64,000 nt of DNA from Aphanizomenon flos-aquae FACHB-1287 (GTDB lineage: Bacteria > Cyanobacteriota > Cyanobacteriia > Cyanobacteriales > Nostocaceae). The position numbers and the translations under genes are program-made. The stretch lies in the NCBI RefSeq assembly GCF_014698755.1, contig NZ_JACJTO010000003.1, positions 62,001 through 126,000 of the forward strand, written 5' to 3'. Positions within the stretch are counted from its first letter, which is position 1; every line of letters starts with the position of its first letter. The notes beneath the pieces are model-generated. The model was not told where the DNA came from, did not search any database, and was given only the letters and a program-made list of their open reading frames with translations. Of the stretch, positions 20,053 through 29,928 are shown in pieces.

Positions 20053-21723
20053 ATGTTCACACAAAAAAGCTGGAAGAATTTTAAGGTATTTGCAGGTGTA
20101 TTTTGTGCTGTTGCTCTGACACCGTTTTTTGTGGTTAACTCCTCTGCACAGGCCGCAGATACCGTTGTGATTCGCTATGGACCCTTGGAGGAATCTGTAT
20201 CCTTAAAAGAGTTAAAAAAGTCTACAGAAACTGGGGAATTACCGGCTAGTTTGGGAACTTATACCCAGAAAATGACTGAAGAACAGCGTCGCTTTTTGGT
20301 GGAGGGGCTAAAAATCCAAATTCCCATAAATGTTATTACTTTAGATAGATTAATCAGTACCCAAATTGGGACATCAATCCTAAGTGATGTCTCTACAGCT
20401 ATTACCCGTCCAGATCAAGCGGGATTACAAGCTATGAGGGGTGGATTAATTTTAGGTGCTAATTCTCCACAGGGCTTATCTATACTGAGTTTTATCGAGG
20501 CCTATCCCAGTAAACGGTTAGTAATTAATTTACCTCAAGCTATAACTGTAGCGAGGAGTTTAAATGGTGCATTTATCCGCACTCAGCGGTTTATGTTTGG
20601 TCTTTCTCCCCAAGTTGACCCCAAAGATATCAAAGTTGCGTCTTCTCTAGATCCTACTCAAGCAGGAAGCGAGCAGGTACAGACGCTCAAGTTAAGTCTT
20701 AATGACGAAAAGCGTCAACGACAAATTCCCCTAGATGTTTATTTTTCTAGTTCTGCGAGTACAAATAAACCTGTAATTGTGTTTTCTCATAGTCGGGGTT
20801 CAGTGAAGACTGATTTGCGCTATTTAGCTGAACATTTGGCTTCTCATGGTTATATCGTTGCAGCTTTAGAACATCCTGGTAGTAATAAAACTAGTTTTAA
20901 AGCAGTTAATCAAAATAAAAAACAACTGGTTACACCTCAAGAATTTTTAGACCGTCCGCGTGATGTCAGTTTTATTTTAGATGAATTGGAAAAACTTAAC
21001 CAAACTGGGAATAGTCCCTTTCCCTTACAAGGAAAACTAGCAACTAATAATGTGATGATTGTAGGTCATTCTTTTGGTGGAGGAACGGCTTTAGCATTAG
21101 CGGGAGGTGAATTACAAATCGAAAACCTGAAACAACGTTGTCAACAAAATTTATCTACAGCTAACCTGGGAGAACGAGTCCAGTGTGCTGGTCAAATATT
21201 ACCAGAAAAGACTTATCAATTGAGAGATGCTAGAATTAAACAAGCGATCGCTCTTAATCCTACCACTTCTTTAATGTTTGGAGAAACTGGGTTAACAAAA
21301 GTACAAATTCCCACATTAATTCTCTCCAGTTCCGCAGATAAAATCACCCCTGCATTAACTGAACAAGTTATGGGTTTTGCAAAAATTCCCTCTCCAAAAT
21401 GGTTAGTGGGTGTGGTTGGTGCTTCTCATTTGAGTGTCATAGATCCTAGCGTAATTTTAGATCAAAAAGAACAATCCAATACAGCTATTTTGAATCAAGA
21501 AGTAACAGGAGAAAAAGCTGAAGACGTGCGGAAATTTCTCAAAGGTGTTACCCTAGCAATGGCAGCACAGTTAACGCCTGAAGCTAGTCAATATGCTCCT
21601 TTTTTGACTTCCGACTATGCTCAAATTTCTTCAACTCGGCTCTTTCCATTTCGGATAGTGCGAGAACTTTCTCCTGAGATGATACAAGAAGCACAAGGTC
21701 CAGGTATGACAGCCGATAAATAA
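20053..21723 (+). CDS. Exported alpha/beta hydrolase with DUF1400 N-terminal domain
   Basis: About 556 residues from the ATG at 20053 (an in-frame TTG at 20041 would add four). The signal peptide is clear (VFAGVFCAVALTPFFVV, then SAQA). Residues about 30-155 are the DUF1400 domain, typical of cyanobacterial hydrolases (IRYGPLEESVSLKEL, FLSIEAYP-type region, LPQAITVARSLNG). The alpha/beta hydrolase core follows, with IVFSHSRGSVKTDLRYLAEHL (oxyanion region) and nucleophile elbow VGHSFGGGTALALAGG, a late Asp near SSSADKITPAL and His in VGASHLSVID completing a triad. The substrate is unknown; relatives include plastid-type acyl hydrolases and chlorophyllase-like enzymes. It acts in periplasm or lumen. 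Confidence 0.85.
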   Translation: MFTQKSWKNFKVFAGVFCAVALTPFFVVNSSAQAADTVVIRYGPLEESVSLKELKKSTETGELPASLGTYTQKMTEEQRRFLVEGLKIQIPINVITLDRLISTQIGTSILSDVSTAITRPDQAGLQAMRGGLILGANSPQGLSILSFIEAYPSKRLVINLPQAITVARSLNGAFIRTQRFMFGLSPQVDPKDIKVASSLDPTQAGSEQVQTLKLSLNDEKRQRQIPLDVYFSSSASTNKPVIVFSHSRGSVKTDLRYLAEHLASHGYIVAALEHPGSNKTSFKAVNQNKKQLVTPQEFLDRPRDVSFILDELEKLNQTGNSPFPLQGKLATNNVMIVGHSFGGGTALALAGGELQIENLKQRCQQNLSTANLGERVQCAGQILPEKTYQLRDARIKQAIALNPTTSLMFGETGLTKVQIPTLILSSSADKITPALTEQVMGFAKIPSPKWLVGVVGASHLSVIDPSVILDQKEQSNTAILNQEVTGEKAEDVRKFLKGVTLAMAAQLTPEASQYAPFLTSDYAQISSTRLFPFRIVRELSPEMIQEAQGPGMTADK

Positions 21724-21753
21724 TAGGTTGAAGGACGAGCAAATAAATAAAAA

Positions 21754-21775
21754 GGCTTGGAGGGTAAACCAAGCC
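21754..21775. terminator. Hairpin after the DUF1400 hydrolase gene
   Basis: GGCTTGG and CCAAGCC enclose an 8-base loop 31 bases after the stop. No T-run follows on the plus strand; the A-rich flank upstream would give a U-tract only on the minus strand. It may still act as a transcript end or stabiliser. Confidence 0.4.
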
Positions 21776-21916
21776 CCAACTTCACTCAGGGTAAAATATA
21801 TAATCTATTCTATAGAATATATATATTTTAAAAATCCTTCTCAAGAGAGAAATTTGAAAATCTTATAAATGAAAGTGATCGCACTCTCTACTCTACATCC
21901 AAAAGGCGTTAGTAAA

Positions 21917-21947
21917 GTAGGTTGGGTTGACGCAAGGAAACCCAACA
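21917..21947. repeat. GTAGGTTGGG...CCCAACA interspersed palindrome, copy 1
   Basis: GTAGGTTGGGTTGACGCAAG followed by GAAACCCAACA, an inverted repeat (GTTGGGTT/AACCC-AAC). Related copies are at 48854-48885 and 57553-57631. It occupies part of the 429-base gap before 22153. Confidence 0.75.
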
Positions 21948-21956
21948 TTTACTATT

Positions 21957-22020
21957 GTCTGATAGCGAAGCGTGGCGTTAGCCATATCAGGATTAACAGG
22001 ATTTAAGGATTAACAGGATT
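21957..22020. repeat. GATAGCGAAGCGTGGCG / AGGATTAACAGGAT interspersed repeat
   Basis: Starts GTCTGATAGCGAAGCGTGGC and continues into two copies of GGATTAACAGGAT. The reverse complement of the same module is found downstream of toxin-antitoxin genes at about 42380-42443 and 43316-43381, so it is a family dispersed in both orientations. Confidence 0.75.
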
Positions 22021-22152
22021 ATTTATTGATAATTTGTTCATTTTAAGTACATAAATATTAATATTTTAATATACTTCGTTTTTTGAAATAGCTAAAACTC
22101 AACCACAATAATATGTAGTAAAATATATAAGTAAACAGTCAGAAAGAAAAAA

Positions 22153-22800
22153 ATGAGCATTGAACAAATTATCATAGATAAGGTAAAAATGTTACCTCCT
22201 AACAAACAACAAGAAGTATTGGATTTTGTAGAATTTTTATTAGTAAAACATCAAAAATCAATGAGTGAAAAAGGCAAGTTTATTGATTTTTATCTCCCGT
22301 ATAGCCAAGATGGTAATCATATTTCTGCAAAAAGCCAAGCGGAAAAAATTTTGCAGGAAGCGGATACTTTGCTGAAAAAAGGTTCTTTTGGTGTTGCTAT
22401 CATATATTCTGCCAATTATGACCAGACTAAAACTATTAGAAAAACCTACGCAGAAGGTAAATATAAAACAGGAACTTCAGGAGCAAATCAGGCTAATGTG
22501 ATGACTCAGATGGAAAGTCTGTTAGATACTCCAAACTATCAACATTTACAAAGTAAAATTCGCATAGCTCCCATTACTACTATGACCTATTCAGACTATG
22601 ATGAAAAAGATCATATAACAGTGGTAAAGGATGATTTAGGTCAGATTCAAGAAATGCTGGAAAATGGATGGGATATACTGGGATGGCAAAATCAGACTAC
22701 TAAGAAATACGCTGTGGGTGGCGGTATTGCCAACTTATCTCCCGATATTTCAGATGGAATTCAATCTACTTTGCTTTCCCTATCCTCTCAATATAAATAA
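22153..22800 (+). CDS. Hypothetical protein with DUF2281-like N-terminus
   Basis: 215 residues. The first 35 (MSIEQIIIDKVKMLPPNKQQ then EVLDFVEFLL) match the DUF2281 module usually found alone in small antitoxin-like proteins of about 70-80 residues. Here it is followed by 170 residues that I do not recognise: KSQAEKILQEADTLLKKGSF, a strand AIIYSANYD, a basic/Gly region, then a C-terminal segment rich in Ser/Gly/Ile. The joined architecture is unusual. No toxin gene is adjacent. Function is unknown. Confidence 0.65.
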   Translation: MSIEQIIIDKVKMLPPNKQQEVLDFVEFLLVKHQKSMSEKGKFIDFYLPYSQDGNHISAKSQAEKILQEADTLLKKGSFGVAIIYSANYDQTKTIRKTYAEGKYKTGTSGANQANVMTQMESLLDTPNYQHLQSKIRIAPITTMTYSDYDEKDHITVVKDDLGQIQEMLENGWDILGWQNQTTKKYAVGGGIANLSPDISDGIQSTLLSLSSQYK

Positions 22801-22893
22801 AATAAACTTGTGGGACAGAATGATTCATTTAGGCGCACTTGATGAAGACTGTCCTACAATTATCACAATTATCAGGAAACTTGCCAACTGTAT

Positions 22894-23901
22894 TTAAAGA
22901 TTACATTCTTCACATCGAGAAAAAAGACGGATGTAAGTTTCTATAGCGCCTTGTGGACTAGTTGCAATGCCCCAACGCACAATAGCAGGAAGATGACCAA
23001 TAGGAGCTTTGATCGTAAAATTTAAAACGGAAGTACCTGTATTCCATTTTATTTTGTCCATAAAATTTTCTAAACATTGTGACATTTGCTCTTCATTTCC
23101 ATTTTTTTGAAAACCAAGTTTTCTTAAAATATTTAACTGAACCCTGTAACCAAAACGCCCCTTACTGTATTTAACCCAAAGATTATTAATAGTATGTAGA
23201 TGTGAGCATGGTATGTTAACGATTTCCTCTATATTTAACGACCATGCAGGATTTGGACTAATCTCATAACCGCATAAAGATTTCAAAATTTCAAATGTTT
23301 CTAGGTCAGCTTCCCGCCATTTCTTGGTCGCTAATAAATTTTCTAATTTGTTGTAGGTTACATAATTTTTCAATTCAAATAAATGAGATACATGATTACC
23401 ACTATGAGACTGTAGAGTGGCGATATGAATTAAATCTGTATAACCTATAGGTTCTCCTGTCCGAAACCAGCAAAATGTCCTTTTTTTATAGATATCATCT
23501 TTTTCTTTTTGAGAGTCAATCAGCATCCATAAACAGGGTTTATCCTTTTGCATTTGTACAGCAAGAATTTGAGCATCAATGGGGAGATCAAGGTCAAATT
23601 CACCACTATCAGGTAATTCACATTTTTTAATAGTTTTTAAATTTTGTGTAATTTTTTTTGGCTTGTCATAAAAAACGTATTCATCTGGAACATAGGAAAA
23701 TTTTAGTAATGACCAAAGTTCGATAGGGTCTAAATCTTCATTAATTGGATTATCTGTCTTAGCAAATGCAACTATAGGACAATCACCGTCTGTACCGATT
23801 TGAATAATTTTTTCCCCCGTGTTTCTAGTTCCTAACTCTAAGAAATTATTTGGACTAAAAAATACGCTATCTGGCCATTCATCTCTATTGATTATCGGCA
23901 T
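22894..23901 (-). CDS. GUN4-domain protein with an N-terminal extension
   Basis: 335 residues. The C-terminal part (about 185-320) has the GUN4 pattern: LENLLATKKWREADLETFEI, a region ending IPCSHLHTINNLWVKYSKGRFG, then a short helix and FTIKAPIGHLPAIVRWG. True GUN4 binds protoporphyrin and Mg-protoporphyrin and activates Mg-chelatase; stand-alone GUN4 domains are also fused to kinases or proteases in cyanobacteria, where function is unknown. The N-terminal 180 residues are novel to me, but residues about 95-150 (LPIDAQILAVQMQKDKPCLW, MLID) resemble a small DUF7352-like bacterial/phage domain. Not an orthologue of chlorophyll-pathway Gun4, judging by this architecture. Confidence 0.7.
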   Translation of the reverse strand: MPIINRDEWPDSVFFSPNNFLELGTRNTGEKIIQIGTDGDCPIVAFAKTDNPINEDLDPIELWSLLKFSYVPDEYVFYDKPKKITQNLKTIKKCELPDSGEFDLDLPIDAQILAVQMQKDKPCLWMLIDSQKEKDDIYKKRTFCWFRTGEPIGYTDLIHIATLQSHSGNHVSHLFELKNYVTYNKLENLLATKKWREADLETFEILKSLCGYEISPNPAWSLNIEEIVNIPCSHLHTINNLWVKYSKGRFGYRVQLNILRKLGFQKNGNEEQMSQCLENFMDKIKWNTGTSVLNFTIKAPIGHLPAIVRWGIATSPQGAIETYIRLFSRCEECNL

Positions 23902-24036
23902 CTTATCTCTCCAATGCTTCTTCTACCAATAAATCCTATTAAATCAGTTAGAACAACCACAATAAAAACGAGCTACAGCCCTGTTATTACAAGATTGACA
24001 CTATCTGCAATTACCCGGATTTGATGTAATTATACC

Positions 24037-25401
24037 CTATGGAAGTAGATATTTTTGACACAATTGCCGAAAGTCTTCACCCCGCATTTCAAAGTTGGGA
24101 TATTGGTCAAAACTAGCGCAAGCTGGAGATAGTAATACTACTGAAGCTTGATATTTTTTGGCTAATTCCGCAGATAAGGATACGGCGTTTTCCATTGTTT
24201 CAACTATGTGATAATTACTATATCCCACCTCTTGCAGACGTTTAGAAAATGCTGGTGCTGCATTACCTATAAGTAAGACGGCGGCGGCTTTGGCTTGAAT
24301 TTGTGCCAACCAGGCGGTATCATCTCCCGCTTTAGCTTCTCCACCAGCGATTAAAATGGCGGGACTTTGCACAGATGCTAAACCGACTTCGGCCGCGTCA
24401 TAATTAGTGGCTTTACTATCATTAATAAAATCAATGCCTTGCCAATTGCAGATATGCTCTAAACGATGGGGAACGCCAGGAAATTCACGGACAGCCTGAG
24501 AAATGGCGGTAATATCTATACCTGCTAATCTAGCGGCGGCTACGGACATGAGGAGATTTTGCTGGTTATGTTCCCCTACCATTCGCAATGCAGATACCTC
24601 TACAATGGCTTGGGGTGTGGCGGTGATTTTTTCCATTACCCAGCCATTTTCTATATAAAAGCCTTTTTCACCTATTAGGAATTCTTTACCTTTAACGCTT
24701 GTCCAATAGGCATTTGGCCAATGATTTAATCCTAATTTGCTCAAATAAACATCATCACCATTAAATATTTGGATTTGGGAATTATGTAATAATTTGGCTT
24801 TGATATTATAGTAATTTTCTAATGTTTTGTGTCGGGCTAAATGATCTGGTGTGAAGGTTGTCCAAATGCCAATTCGAGGCGCTAAAGTAACGGAAGATTC
24901 AATTTGATAACTACTAAGTTCGCCAATTATCCAATCTGGTTTCTTCGGAGATAAAGCCACTTCACAAGCAGCATAACCAATATTACCACAGGCGGGGGCC
25001 TTTAATCCTGCGGTTTGGAAAATAGCGGCTGTTAAGGCTGTGGTAGTGGTTTTACCATTTGTACCAGTGATTCCTACCCAGGGGATATCTTGTAAATGTC
25101 GCCAAGCTAGTTCCATTTCGCCAATAGTTTCTATGCCCAATTCTCGCGCTTTGGCTAGAATAGGAATATCCCAAGGAACTCCGGGACTGACAATTATTAA
25201 CTTGGATATATCAGAATTGGTAAATTCTGGCGTGTTTCCTAATTTGACGGTAATGTGTTCGCTGGCGAGTTGTTGTTGTTGTTCGAGGAGGGTTGGGGAG
25301 GTGCTACTATCGCAAAGTTCTACCTCCCAGCCTTCCTGTTTCAACAATCTTGCCGCAGCAACACCGGATTTTCCGAATCCAATAATTAACGCTTCTGGCA
25401 T
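24037..25401 (-). CDS. murD: UDP-N-acetylmuramoyl-L-alanine--D-glutamate ligase
   Basis: 454-residue Mur ligase adding D-Glu to UDP-MurNAc-L-Ala in the cytoplasmic steps of peptidoglycan synthesis. The N-terminal Rossmann domain starts [17 protein letters not shown]. The ATP-binding loop is [16 protein letters not shown] (near residue 112). FTPDHLARH and the Mur C-terminal domain ([19 protein letters not shown], then [12 protein letters not shown]) are intact, and the size is normal. It is not in a dcw-type cluster here; glyS lies 80 bases away on the same strand. Confidence 0.97.
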   Translation of the reverse strand: MPEALIIGFGKSGVAAARLLKQEGWEVELCDSSTSPTLLEQQQQLASEHITVKLGNTPEFTNSDISKLIIVSPGVPWDIPILAKARELGIETIGEMELAWRHLQDIPWVGITGTNGKTTTTALTAAIFQTAGLKAPACGNIGYAACEVALSPKKPDWIIGELSSYQIESSVTLAPRIGIWTTFTPDHLARHKTLENYYNIKAKLLHNSQIQIFNGDDVYLSKLGLNHWPNAYWTSVKGKEFLIGEKGFYIENGWVMEKITATPQAIVEVSALRMVGEHNQQNLLMSVAAARLAGIDITAISQAVREFPGVPHRLEHICNWQGIDFINDSKATNYDAAEVGLASVQSPAILIAGGEAKAGDDTAWLAQIQAKAAAVLLIGNAAPAFSKRLQEVGYSNYHIVETMENAVSLSAELAKKYQASVVLLSPACASFDQYPNFEMRGEDFRQLCQKYLLP

Positions 25402-25481
25402 TGACTGTATATCATCCCTGGTTAAGCCTCACTATATTAGCGTTAATTGGCAGCAATTACACAACTTTTTGTTGCTTTTGA

Positions 25482-27632
25482 CTACAAATTTTTGACTATC
25501 GCGCCAAAGTCAGCCAATAGACGGGCGTTATTTCGCAATAATCCTAGCAAATTTAGGCGATTTTGCTTAATATCGGGATTTTCGTCCATGACTAAAACGC
25601 TGTCTTCACCATCAAAAAATGTACCCACGGTAGGAGCGATTTTTGTCAGTGCGGTTACTAACAGTTGATAATCCCGGTTTTGCTGTGCTGCTTGGGTTTG
25701 GGGAACTAGTTCCAGCAAAGCGTTATAAAATGCAAATTCGGATTTTTTCTGGAATAGTTCGGGTTTAATTAAAGTTTGTGGTTCTAGGGTTTGGAAGTCT
25801 AGATTTCCTTGTGCTGCGAGACGGGTGGAACGGTTGACAGTTTCGTAGATTTTATCTAATGTACCATCTTTGCGGATTTTTTGTAAATAGAGAGAGCGAT
25901 CGCGGACATCTAATAAATCCGTTAATGCACGTTCTGTATATTCAGGATCATTTTCTCCCAAAACTGCATTTACTAAATCGTAATCTATCTGTTTTTCATC
26001 TTGTAATAAGGTGCGAATTCGTTGCAGGAAAAATTCTTGCAAGGTTTTAATTAAGGATTTGGCATCTTTGTTAAAAGCTGCTGCAAAATCTGCGGTAATT
26101 TCTGCTAATAAGGCTGATAAATTAATTGGTAAATTTGCCAACCATGTAATATTAATTATGGCGTTAGCAGCGCGACGTAAAGCAAAAGGATCTGATGAAC
26201 CGGAGGGAATTAAACCTAAACCAAAGATACTAGTTAATGTATCTAATCTATCAGCTAAACCGACAATTTGACCTGTGAGAGTTTGGGGGAAAATATCATC
26301 AGCATTTCTGGGTAAATAATGCTCAAAAATCGCTTTTGCAACTTCTGGATTTTCGCCATTTGCTAAAGCGTATTTTTCGCCCATAATTCCCTGTAATTCT
26401 GGAAATTCATAGACCATTTGCGTAACTAAATCGGCTTTACAAAGTAATGCGGCTCTTTGTATATTATGGGTTTGAGCAGGATTTAATTGTAATTGAGTAG
26501 TAATTTTTTCGGCATTTTTAACTATTCTTTCTATTTTCGCATAAACTGAACCTAAATCTTCTTGAAAGGTGACTTTTTCTAATTGGGGTAAATAGCTTTC
26601 TAAAGGTTTAGATAAATCAGCTTCATAGAAAAATCTACCGTCTGCTAAACGCGCCCGAATTACTCTCGCATTCCCCACAGCAATAATATCAGATTTGGCA
26701 GGATCTCCGTTACTAATAGTGATAAAATTGGGCAATAATTCCTGACATTCTGCATTTTTGAAAACGGGAAAATACCGCTGGTGACTTACCATAACTTCGG
26801 TAATTACTTCTTTTGGTAACTTGAGAAATTCCTCTTCAAATTTACCAATAACTGCGGTGGGATATTCCACTAAATTGACAACTTCTGCTAGTAAATCGGG
26901 GTAAATTGGGGTGTACCCGCCTAATTTTTCGGCGGCGGCTTTGACTTGATTTGTAATTATTTCCCCTCGGTTTTCTGGGGGTACATTTACATAACCAGAA
27001 GACAAAGTTTTTACATATTCTGTAGCGTGGGAAATACTGACGGGTTCGGGGTGTAATACTCTATGAGTGCGAGATAGGCGGTTACTTTTGACAACTTTTG
27101 CCCCATTTTCTAATTGTAATGGTAAAATCTCCTCATCTAACAATGTGACTAACCACCGAATTGGCCGGGAAAATCGTCCGTCACCATGTCCCCACCGCAT
27201 TAACCGCTTTCCTTCTAAATTCCAGACCCATTGGGGGACAAGTTCGGTTAAAATATCCGCAATGGGACGACCGGGAATTTGTTTGTTCACAAAGACGAAA
27301 TCCCCTTTGTCTGTGGGACGAATTTCTAAAGCGGAAATATCTACACCTTGTTTAGTCGCAAAACCAATGGCGGCTTTAGTGGGTTGTCCATCTTTAAAAG
27401 CTGCTTGTGCGGGTGGTCCTTTGATTTCCTCTTCCCTGTCTGCTTGTTGGGAGGGTAAACCGGTAATGAGAACCGCTAACCGTCGGGGTGTTCCATAGAC
27501 TTCAACCGCAGCGTTGGGGAGATTATGAGTTTTGAGACTTTCGGGAATGCGCGATTTCCATTGTACAATAGCATCACTCAAAAAACCTGCGGGTAATTCT
27601 TCTGTACCGACCTCTAATAAAAATGCTGGCAT
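25482..27632 (-). CDS. glyS: Glycyl-tRNA synthetase, beta subunit
   Basis: 716-residue beta subunit of the tetrameric (alpha2beta2) bacterial GlyRS, which supplies tRNA-Gly binding and works with GlyQ encoded elsewhere. The N-terminus [15 protein letters not shown] is diagnostic, and [35 protein letters not shown] and [21 protein letters not shown] follow in order. The anticodon-binding C-terminal domain is complete. No frameshift. Convergent or paired transcription with murD on the same strand is likely but unproven. Confidence 0.97.
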   Translation of the reverse strand: MPAFLLEVGTEELPAGFLSDAIVQWKSRIPESLKTHNLPNAAVEVYGTPRRLAVLITGLPSQQADREEEIKGPPAQAAFKDGQPTKAAIGFATKQGVDISALEIRPTDKGDFVFVNKQIPGRPIADILTELVPQWVWNLEGKRLMRWGHGDGRFSRPIRWLVTLLDEEILPLQLENGAKVVKSNRLSRTHRVLHPEPVSISHATEYVKTLSSGYVNVPPENRGEIITNQVKAAAEKLGGYTPIYPDLLAEVVNLVEYPTAVIGKFEEEFLKLPKEVITEVMVSHQRYFPVFKNAECQELLPNFITISNGDPAKSDIIAVGNARVIRARLADGRFFYEADLSKPLESYLPQLEKVTFQEDLGSVYAKIERIVKNAEKITTQLQLNPAQTHNIQRAALLCKADLVTQMVYEFPELQGIMGEKYALANGENPEVAKAIFEHYLPRNADDIFPQTLTGQIVGLADRLDTLTSIFGLGLIPSGSSDPFALRRAANAIINITWLANLPINLSALLAEITADFAAAFNKDAKSLIKTLQEFFLQRIRTLLQDEKQIDYDLVNAVLGENDPEYTERALTDLLDVRDRSLYLQKIRKDGTLDKIYETVNRSTRLAAQGNLDFQTLEPQTLIKPELFQKKSEFAFYNALLELVPQTQAAQQNRDYQLLVTALTKIAPTVGTFFDGEDSVLVMDENPDIKQNRLNLLGLLRNNARLLADFGAIVKNL

Positions 27633-27820
27633 AAGATACTGTTTTTAACTTGACGGGGCTAAATATTAGTCAATTTCAATATTGTATGCCAGTTCCGACC
27701 CTTGGGGAAACTTTAAAACGGCAGTGGGTTGTTTTAAAATAGTGTCTTATTACCCTAGTTTTAGATATCAAAATTTGTAATAATAGAACCTTTTACAAGA
27801 TTTTGTCCGTTTTGTCAAAT

Positions 27821-28519
27821 TTATCTATTGTCTGAATGTAAATACTCTTGGTTCTCTAAATAATTTTCAATGTTTATCAATATCTGTCTAAGATACTCTA
27901 CTACTTCGTCTTTAATCTGTAAAATATCTTCAATTGTTACCTCTTTACCAACGTCAGCAAATGATTTATTTCCATGAGCTAAATCATTCCTATTTTCCAT
28001 AACAGCATCTAAATTTTCACCATGCTTTGTTTTAGCATGGTCAGTATCGTAAGAAAATCCATATTCCCTTGCTGTTTTTGTAATTTGCTCTCTATTAACA
28101 TTACCTGAAAATAATTTTCTCCTATTAAACCCCTCTTTAATAATATCAGTAGAAATCTCCGTTATTCTAGAATGAACATTATCAAGAGATCGATTCTTAA
28201 AATTATAAAGCACTATCTTCTTGACTTCGATTCTAAGAGAATCAAAACAAACTCTCCTGCTCTTTAGCTCCTCAAAAATAGCCTCTATAGCATTCCGCAT
28301 AGTTGATTCAACCAAATTATAGAGAAGTAAATACCCATTAGCTTTGAGAGTTTTTTCTAGTTCAGAATCAATAGGCTTAATCCTATGTTCTCCATTATTT
28401 TCTAATACTGCTAATTTAGTATTTTCTGTACTTAATTGCTCCAGGAAATTGAAGTATTTATTCACCTCTTCAACACGGGTATTGAAGTCTAAAATGACCG
28501 TTTGCATAGTAATTTGCAT
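27821..28519 (-). CDS. MAE_28990/MAE_18760-like HEPN nuclease
   Basis: 232-residue helical protein of the HEPN superfamily group named after Microcystis MAE_28990/MAE_18760. The signature is the C-terminal ENRNDLAHGNKSFADVG, where R and H of the RxxxxH motif form the ribonuclease site; NGYLLLYNLVESTMRNAIEA is the characteristic first helix pair. HEPN proteins of this kind are toxins or effectors in defence. The gene follows a DUF262 gene by 6 bases on the same strand. DUF262 plus this HEPN is a known recurrent pairing in bacterial defence loci, so the two probably act together, DUF262 as sensor or nucleotide-driven switch and HEPN as effector; the division of labour is inferred. Confidence 0.88.
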   Translation of the reverse strand: MQITMQTVILDFNTRVEEVNKYFNFLEQLSTENTKLAVLENNGEHRIKPIDSELEKTLKANGYLLLYNLVESTMRNAIEAIFEELKSRRVCFDSLRIEVKKIVLYNFKNRSLDNVHSRITEISTDIIKEGFNRRKLFSGNVNREQITKTAREYGFSYDTDHAKTKHGENLDAVMENRNDLAHGNKSFADVGKEVTIEDILQIKDEVVEYLRQILINIENYLENQEYLHSDNR

Positions 28520-28525
28520 AGTTAA

Positions 28526-29623
28526 TTATTTCAAAAGTTGATCACGAACATATTCAATACGAGCAATTACTTTAGGCTTGGAATTACTTGCATCTGAAGT
28601 TGTGTATTTTTTAAACTCTTCTGAATCTAACCATTTTATTGATTTGGGTACTAAATCACTTTTCTCTCTCAAAGCAAGTGCAACACCTACAGAAATAGTT
28701 TCAAATCTAATTCTTGGTGTTCTGACATGACCTGTTCCCTTGGTAAATCCATTTGGTAGATATTCTTCAACAAAATCTAACATTCTATAAAATTCATTTT
28801 TCATTTCCTCTTTGTCTATTTCATTGTTATTATGTTTTTTTAGATATTCATCCAGAAACAGATCAACTCGTTGACCAAAATTCTGATAATTATTTAGATA
28901 TGCAAAAAAACGTAATATAAATTCCTCTCGTTCTTGTTTAAGTTTAACAGCATCTGATAATGGACAGAGTTGATTAAATTTAGGATATTCAGCTAATTCT
29001 TCAAGAATATCAACAAATGGACCAGAAGATATTCCTCTACGTATCTCCATGTCGTTCCGTGGTACACCACCTGTGTTTATGCGTTCAAATAGATCTCTTC
29101 GTGTTTCTTCATCAGCTTTATCGGTCAAAACAATTATGCGAAGAGTAGCTCGATTGAACTGTCTTTGTCTTGCAGGGTGTAAGTCTTTGAATTTGAAATT
29201 ATTAAGCTGCCTTAATTTTTCTAATCCAGACAGTCTCAGTTCATTATTAATAAATCTGTGTAAAGTACGAATACGTTGAGCACCATCAACAATTTCTAAT
29301 CGAGCTAAATCATCAATATAATCATCTTTCGGTCGCAAATCAGCAACAAAAATATATGGACTTGGCAAACCCAGGATAATAGATTCAATAAACTTTGACT
29401 GTCGAGCTTCTTCCCAAATCATCTGTCGTTGATAGTCTGGTATATATAACTCGTTGGTATCATCCTCTAATCCTTCTGCATATTTCTTAACAAGCACTTC
29501 CACTGGATATTGTTTGGTGTCATAGTCAACTGCTTTCTGTTTTTCCCGAATTTCCATTTCTGCGGCTTCTCTTTGCTCATAAGTAATTTCTGGTTCTGGT
29601 GGTATATTTTTGGCTTTTGCCAT
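28526..29623 (-). CDS. DUF262 (ParB-like) protein paired with HEPN
   Basis: 365-residue DUF262 protein. The key motif is LEIVDGAQRIRTLHRFI (DGxQR), in the ParB/Srx-like fold shared with GmrSD and related restriction factors. It is preceded by YIPDYQRQMIWEEARQSKFIESIILGLPSP, the classic DUF262 N-terminus (a long region, quoted in part), and followed by FNRATLRIIVLTDKADEETR and DLFERINTGGVP. No C-terminal HNH (DUF1524) domain is seen; nuclease activity presumably resides in the HEPN partner just downstream. It is divergent from the PIWI-like/helicase operon at 29929, so the 305-base gap between them may hold promoters for both. Confidence 0.88.
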   Translation of the reverse strand: MAKAKNIPPEPEITYEQREAAEMEIREKQKAVDYDTKQYPVEVLVKKYAEGLEDDTNELYIPDYQRQMIWEEARQSKFIESIILGLPSPYIFVADLRPKDDYIDDLARLEIVDGAQRIRTLHRFINNELRLSGLEKLRQLNNFKFKDLHPARQRQFNRATLRIIVLTDKADEETRRDLFERINTGGVPRNDMEIRRGISSGPFVDILEELAEYPKFNQLCPLSDAVKLKQEREEFILRFFAYLNNYQNFGQRVDLFLDEYLKKHNNNEIDKEEMKNEFYRMLDFVEEYLPNGFTKGTGHVRTPRIRFETISVGVALALREKSDLVPKSIKWLDSEEFKKYTTSDASNSKPKVIARIEYVRDQLLK

Positions 29624-29829
29624 CTGGCTCTCCAGCTTGAATATAATGGTTTTATGATCATAATATCACAATTGTAAAATTAGATGGTATGCGATCGCGC
29701 AAGTAGTTCGCTCCCAACTACTCAACCAGTGGTATAATTAACATCTAATCCTAAATACATCATTTACTCATAAGTAAACTTACATCAGTGAATTATTTAC
29801 TTTTATATCCTTGTTATTGACAAGTAGTG

Positions 29830-29835
29830 TATAAT
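29830..29835 (+). promoter_or_regulatory. Candidate -10 box for the PIWI-like/helicase operon
   Basis: TATAAT in the divergent 305-base gap, 94 bases before the ATG at 29929. TTGACA lies too close (7 bases) to be its -35. The rest of the gap contains a HIP1 site at about 29692 and no other recognisable element. Confidence 0.3.
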
Positions 29836-29928
29836 CAAGTAGCTTAAGGGAAAGATTCCATTTGTTCAAAATATACAACTTGAACAGGTGAAGCAGTTAA
29901 AAAACTGGTGTAAAGGAACAAACAAATT

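Noticed and set aside
24037-27632. murD and glyS as a functional operon
   Set aside because: They are only neighbours on the same strand with an 80-base gap; no shared regulation is visible.
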